Shown: positions 61,241-64,000 of the stretch, in pieces
Layout: each line of letters starts with the position of its first letter
Position numbering within the stretch: the first letter of the stretch is position 1
Assembly (NCBI GenBank): GCA_033765305.1
Contig: JANRID010000067.1
Coordinates: forward strand, 157,432-221,431
Direction: 5' to 3'
DNA length: 64,000 nucleotides
Origin: RDXT01 sp033765305
GTDB taxonomy: Bacteria; Bacteroidota; Bacteroidia; J057
The notes under the pieces: generated by a model
The model's database searches: none
What the model saw: the letters and a program-made list of their open reading frames with translations, nothing else
What the model was told of the DNA's origin: nothing
Made by a program: the position numbers and the translations under genes

Positions 61241-62586
61241 TACAGCGGCGCACCGCCCAGGCTCAGCTTCAGCCCCGGAATGGCTGCGCGGAGGCTGTCC
61301 GCTGCCGCAGGGCTGACCTGGGTCTGCCAGAGGTACAGATGCCGCAGCGAGCGGAGGCTGCGCAGGTGCCGGATGCCCGCATCCGTGACAGCGGTGCCGT
61401 AGAGGTTGAGGGATTCGAGATGGGCAAGGCCGCCGAGCGCCGCCAGGTCGGCGTCGCTGACAACGGTGCCGGCCAGGTTCAGGCGCTGAAGATGAGGCAG
61501 CTGCCCCAGCAGCGCGAAGGAAGCGGCCGTTGCGCCGCGCAGGTCGAGCCAGAGCCACTGCTCGCGCAAGGGCAGCAGCAGGGCCAGCTCCGCATCGCCG
61601 AAGGGCAGGCTGTCGCGGCCCAGCGTAAGCTGGAGAAGATTCGAGCCCTGCTCCACGGGCAGCACCTGCGCCTTGCGTGCGCGCAGGCGCGCGAGGGCCT
61701 CCGGATCGGCTGGCTTCACCGGCAGGTCCAGCACGGCAGCCCGCGCGCTGCCGCCCGGCAGGCCTTGCAGGCGCTGCTCCAGGATGCGCCGCACCTCGCC
61801 GGGAATCTCCAGCGAGTCCAGCGGCAGCTCCATCGGCGCGCCCGCCGAGATCCACCAGCCGATGACCCGGATGTCGGAAGCGCTGAGGGGCTGCCTGCCT
61901 TCCGGCGGCATGTGCTGCTCGTCCTCCGGCGGCAGGGTGAGGCGGCGGTACAGCTCGCTGCCCTCCGGATCGCCGGCCACCCAGACGGGGCCATGCTTGC
62001 CGCCTTTGAGCAGCTCCGCCCGCAGGTCCATGCGCAGCCCGCCCTTGCGCTTGGAGGCGTTGTGGCAGCTGAAGCAGGATTTCCGGAGAATAGGCTCCAC
62101 CGCCACGGCGTAGGCATCCGTGCCGGCGGGCGCTTCGGATTCCGGCGTGCTGCCGCCGAGCCAGGCAGGCCCGTACTGCGTCAGGTAGCCTTCGCCGTGC
62201 GTCAGGGCTGCACCCCAATGCCCCGACAGGACCAGCAGCAGGGCCAGCAGCCCCCAGGCGGGCAGCAGGAGGCGGCTCCCCGCCCCTGCCCTGCGGCGCC
62301 AGGCCCAGAGGGCCGAGGCGGCCAGGGCCGTCGCCAGGCCGGTCCAGCGGTGGCGGTCCAGCGCATCCAGGTCATACTCGCCGCTTTGCGCCAGAAGCCA
62401 GCCGGTGGCAGCGGAAAGCAGGGCGCCGGCTGCGCCGGCCAGCAGCACGAAACCCGCCGACTGGCGGAGGTGCATGCGGTCCGGGCGCTGCCCGGCCAGG
62501 TCCATCGCCGCTGCGGCCAGCAGCATGCCGATGGGCAGGTGCACCAGCAGCGGGTGAAAACGGCCCAGAAAGAGGGTCAGGTCCAT
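61240..62586 (-). CDS. DUF2231-like membrane / cytochrome c / leucine-rich-repeat fusion
   Basis: 448 residues from the ATG at 62586. Four hydrophobic segments in residues 1-125 (FHPLLVHLPIGMLLAAAAMDL is the DUF2231-type start) are followed by a planctomycete-type cytochrome c module with haem site CFSCH at about 171-175 and MPPEGRQPLS. A leucine-rich repeat region of about 120 residues (LPHLQRLNLAGTVVSDADL, LAHLESLNLYGTAVTDAGI) ends the protein. The haem and LRR parts should face the periplasm. Possible electron-transfer or sensing role; partner may be the adjacent Tat protein. Confidence 0.85.
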   Translation of the reverse strand: MDLTLFLGRFHPLLVHLPIGMLLAAAAMDLAGQRPDRMHLRQSAGFVLLAGAAGALLSAATGWLLAQSGEYDLDALDRHRWTGLATALAASALWAWRRRAGAGSRLLLPAWGLLALLLVLSGHWGAALTHGEGYLTQYGPAWLGGSTPESEAPAGTDAYAVAVEPILRKSCFSCHNASKRKGGLRMDLRAELLKGGKHGPVWVAGDPEGSELYRRLTLPPEDEQHMPPEGRQPLSASDIRVIGWWISAGAPMELPLDSLEIPGEVRRILEQRLQGLPGGSARAAVLDLPVKPADPEALARLRARKAQVLPVEQGSNLLQLTLGRDSLPFGDAELALLLPLREQWLWLDLRGATAASFALLGQLPHLQRLNLAGTVVSDADLAALGGLAHLESLNLYGTAVTDAGIRHLRSLRSLRHLYLWQTQVSPAAADSLRAAIPGLKLSLGGAPL

Positions 62587-62622
62587 GAACAAAGCGCTCG
62601 TTTGCGGTGGCCGGGCAGCGGA

Positions 62623-63675
62623 TCAGATCCGCTCCAGCTTGATGGGATAGGTTTTGTCCGCATTCCACTGGCAGACGTAGATATTCTCGTCGCCGTCGAT
62701 GCATACGTCGTGGCAGTGCTTGAAAAAGGGCCCGGCCTGCAGCATGAGCTGCAGCTCGCCTTTGACGTATTTCGGCTCGGTGCCGCCGGGATTGGAGATC
62801 ACGCGGTCTTTCTCGTCGAGGATTGTCACGAAGCCCGAATCCGGGGTCTGGTTGAGGTAGCGCAGCCGCGACCAGCAGACCCCCGCGTAGAGCATGCGGC
62901 CGCGGATGACCGGCCGGCAGACAAAGGCCCCCGGCAGGAAGAGCGTGCTGAGGTACTGGCCGTCCAGGGTAAAGCGCTTGAATGCGTTGTGGGCGCGGGA
63001 GGTGCAGATCAGCACCGGATTCGCCGGGTCGCGCAGGTCCACGCAGACCCCGTGCACGGTGGAGAACTGGCTGTCGCCGTCGCCGCTGCCGCCGAATTTG
63101 CGGATGAAATTGCCCTGCGGGTCGTATTGCAGCACCCACTGCGATCCGTAGCCGTCGGCCACGTAGATATCGCCGTTGGGGGCAATGGCCGTTTCTGTGG
63201 GGTGGAATCCGTCGGATTCCGCATAGGCGCCCACAGACGACGGATGTCCGATGGTCATCAGCACGCGCCCGTCGAGGGTCGTTTTCACCACCTTGCCCAG
63301 CGAAGGGTCGCAGATGAAAAGAAATTCCTCTCCTCCGGCCTCCCAAAGCGTCAGGCCATGCCCGCCGGGATAGTCGTGCCCCCAGCTGTCGAGCAGCTTG
63401 CCGGAGCGGTCGTAGATGAGGATGTTGTTTTTCACCTCATCGGTCACCATGATCAGGCGGCCCCTGCGGTCCATCACCATCTCGTGGCAGTTGAGCACGG
63501 GATATTTCGCGGGATCGAGCACCCCCCAGTCGCGGACGAGGCGGTAGCGGTGGCTGCCGTGGCCCAGAATGGGATCGCCCTGGGGGGTGAATTCAAGGGC
63601 AGGCAGGCTGCCCGGCAGGGCGGCGAGGGCCGCGGTGCTGGCGGCGGTCTGGAGGAAGCGGCGGCGGGTAGGCAT
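62623..63675 (-). CDS. Tat-exported NHL-repeat six-bladed propeller protein
   Basis: 350 residues. The N terminus MPTRRRFLQTAASTAAL is a twin-arginine signal. The mature part is a six-bladed beta-propeller of NHL-like repeats (DRRGRLIMVTDEVKNNILIYD, ETAIAPNGDIYVADGYGSQ, NIYVCQWN). Tat export suggests folding or cofactor insertion in the cytosol before export. It precedes the cytochrome/LRR gene on the same strand with a 36-bp gap, so the two probably act together; the reaction is unknown. Confidence 0.88.
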   Translation of the reverse strand: MPTRRRFLQTAASTAALAALPGSLPALEFTPQGDPILGHGSHRYRLVRDWGVLDPAKYPVLNCHEMVMDRRGRLIMVTDEVKNNILIYDRSGKLLDSWGHDYPGGHGLTLWEAGGEEFLFICDPSLGKVVKTTLDGRVLMTIGHPSSVGAYAESDGFHPTETAIAPNGDIYVADGYGSQWVLQYDPQGNFIRKFGGSGDGDSQFSTVHGVCVDLRDPANPVLICTSRAHNAFKRFTLDGQYLSTLFLPGAFVCRPVIRGRMLYAGVCWSRLRYLNQTPDSGFVTILDEKDRVISNPGGTEPKYVKGELQLMLQAGPFFKHCHDVCIDGDENIYVCQWNADKTYPIKLERI

Positions 63676-63692
63676 ATGGGGAGGATCTAGTA

Positions 63693-63725
<33 letters not shown>

Positions 63726-63736
63726 ACTGGCTTGGG

Positions 63737-64000
63737 GAGTAGTGAGTAGTGAGTAGTGAGTAGTGCGTAGTGAGTAGTGCGTAGTGAGTAGTGCGTAGTG
63801 AGTAGTGCGTAGTGCGTAGTGTGTAGTGCGTAGTGCGTAGTGCGTAGTGCGTAGTGCGTAGTGAGTAGTGAGTAGTGCGTAGTGAGTAGTGCGTAGTGAG
63901 TAGTGCGTAGTGAGTAGTGCGTAGTGAGTAGTGCGTAGTGAGTAGTGCGTAGTGAGTAGTGCGTAGTGAGTAGTGCGTAGTGAGTAGTGCGTAGTGAGTA
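63737..64000. repeat. Period-7 tandem repeat array (GTAGTGA/GTAGTGC), runs off the window
   Basis: At least 264 bp of heptamers GTAGTGA and GTAGTGC, largely alternating to give a 14-bp unit GTAGTGAGTAGTGC, with a stretch of consecutive GTAGTGC around 63807-63860. The lead-in 63689-63726 is AGTAGGAAGTAGAAAGTAG-like. The plus strand has TAG and TGA stops in every frame, so it is not coding in that direction. Not CRISPR: no spacers. Confidence 0.92.

Noticed and set aside
61225..63690. An 821-codon plus-strand frame spanning the cytochrome/LRR and NHL genes
   Set aside because: It runs antisense through two well-supported genes and their spacer, with Gln/Arg/Ala-rich low-complexity translation.
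63737..64000. CRISPR array
   Set aside because: The units are 7-14 bp and contiguous, with no spacers and no cas genes nearby.

Overview
The window is a chromosomal segment of a high-GC member of the Bacteroidota. The evidence is a fused lpxC-fabZ gene, several secreted proteins with a type IX secretion (Por/SprT-type) C-terminal sorting domain, the small DUF2795 protein typical of the phylum, a eukaryote-type (GT3) glycogen synthase, and promoters of the TTTG / TAnnTTTG type used by the Bacteroidota primary sigma factor. The long secreted FG-GAP/GH13 proteins and the high GC suggest a Saprospiria-like lineage, but that rank is an inference. No rRNA, tRNA, CRISPR, phage or insertion sequence was recognised. 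Gene order looks like a core chromosome rather than an island.

Layout. 1-4.5 kb: three tandem paralogous FG-GAP/VCBS-repeat T9SS cargo proteins (the first runs off the left edge), each of the two complete genes followed by a strong hairpin. 4.7-8.2 kb: M49 dipeptidyl peptidase III lipoprotein, divergent SDR epimerase, a tiny lipoprotein. 8.3-11.7 kb: DUF6438 lipoprotein and dnaA with an AT-rich upstream region carrying a 14-bp direct repeat, then a membrane-anchored protein and a YqiA-like hydrolase. 11.8-17.3 kb: MeaB GTPase, iron/cobalamin-type ABC ATPase, DUF2795, BatA-domain protein and a dihydroorotase homologue that has lost its catalytic residues. 17.3-21.5 kb: lipid A operon lpxD, lpxC-fabZ, lpxA (with an unusual insertion) and an ABC ATPase. 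21.5-28.5 kb: M20 dipeptidase, DUF218 protein, acyl carrier protein, alpha/beta hydrolase, lipoprotein, OmpA-family protein, APS-type sulfate reductase. 28.7-31.5 kb: secreted GH13 amylase.

31.5-48.6 kb: TM2 protein, TetR regulator, universal stress protein, pyruvate carboxylase, lipoprotein, then a leftward operon (lipoprotein, membrane protein, NnrDE, nucleoid-associated protein), a PaaN operon, class I aldolase, a membrane protein whose upstream region shares an operator-like motif with the tetR promoter, a LolA-like protein and a GIN-domain protein. 48.6-64 kb: HDAC-family deacetylase, LemA with two TPM proteins, two glucan synthases (GT4 and GT3), MFS transporter overlapping a patatin lipoprotein, a fourth FG-GAP T9SS protein, polyphosphate glucokinase, and a pair made of a DUF2231/cytochrome c/LRR fusion and a Tat-exported NHL propeller. 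The right end is a period-7 tandem repeat running off the window.

Functional themes are storage glucan and central carbon metabolism (glycogen synthases, amylase, polyphosphate glucokinase, aldolase, pyruvate carboxylase), outer-membrane biogenesis, and T9SS-exported surface proteins. I found no clear new defence or mobile system. The most interesting items are the degenerate dihydroorotase, the enlarged LpxA, the shared TAACTTAGTTA motif, perfect palindromes upstream of the universal stress and OmpA genes, the dnaA upstream direct repeat, and the terminal heptamer array. Start sites are often uncertain because Shine-Dalgarno signals are weak here; the reasons for each choice are given.
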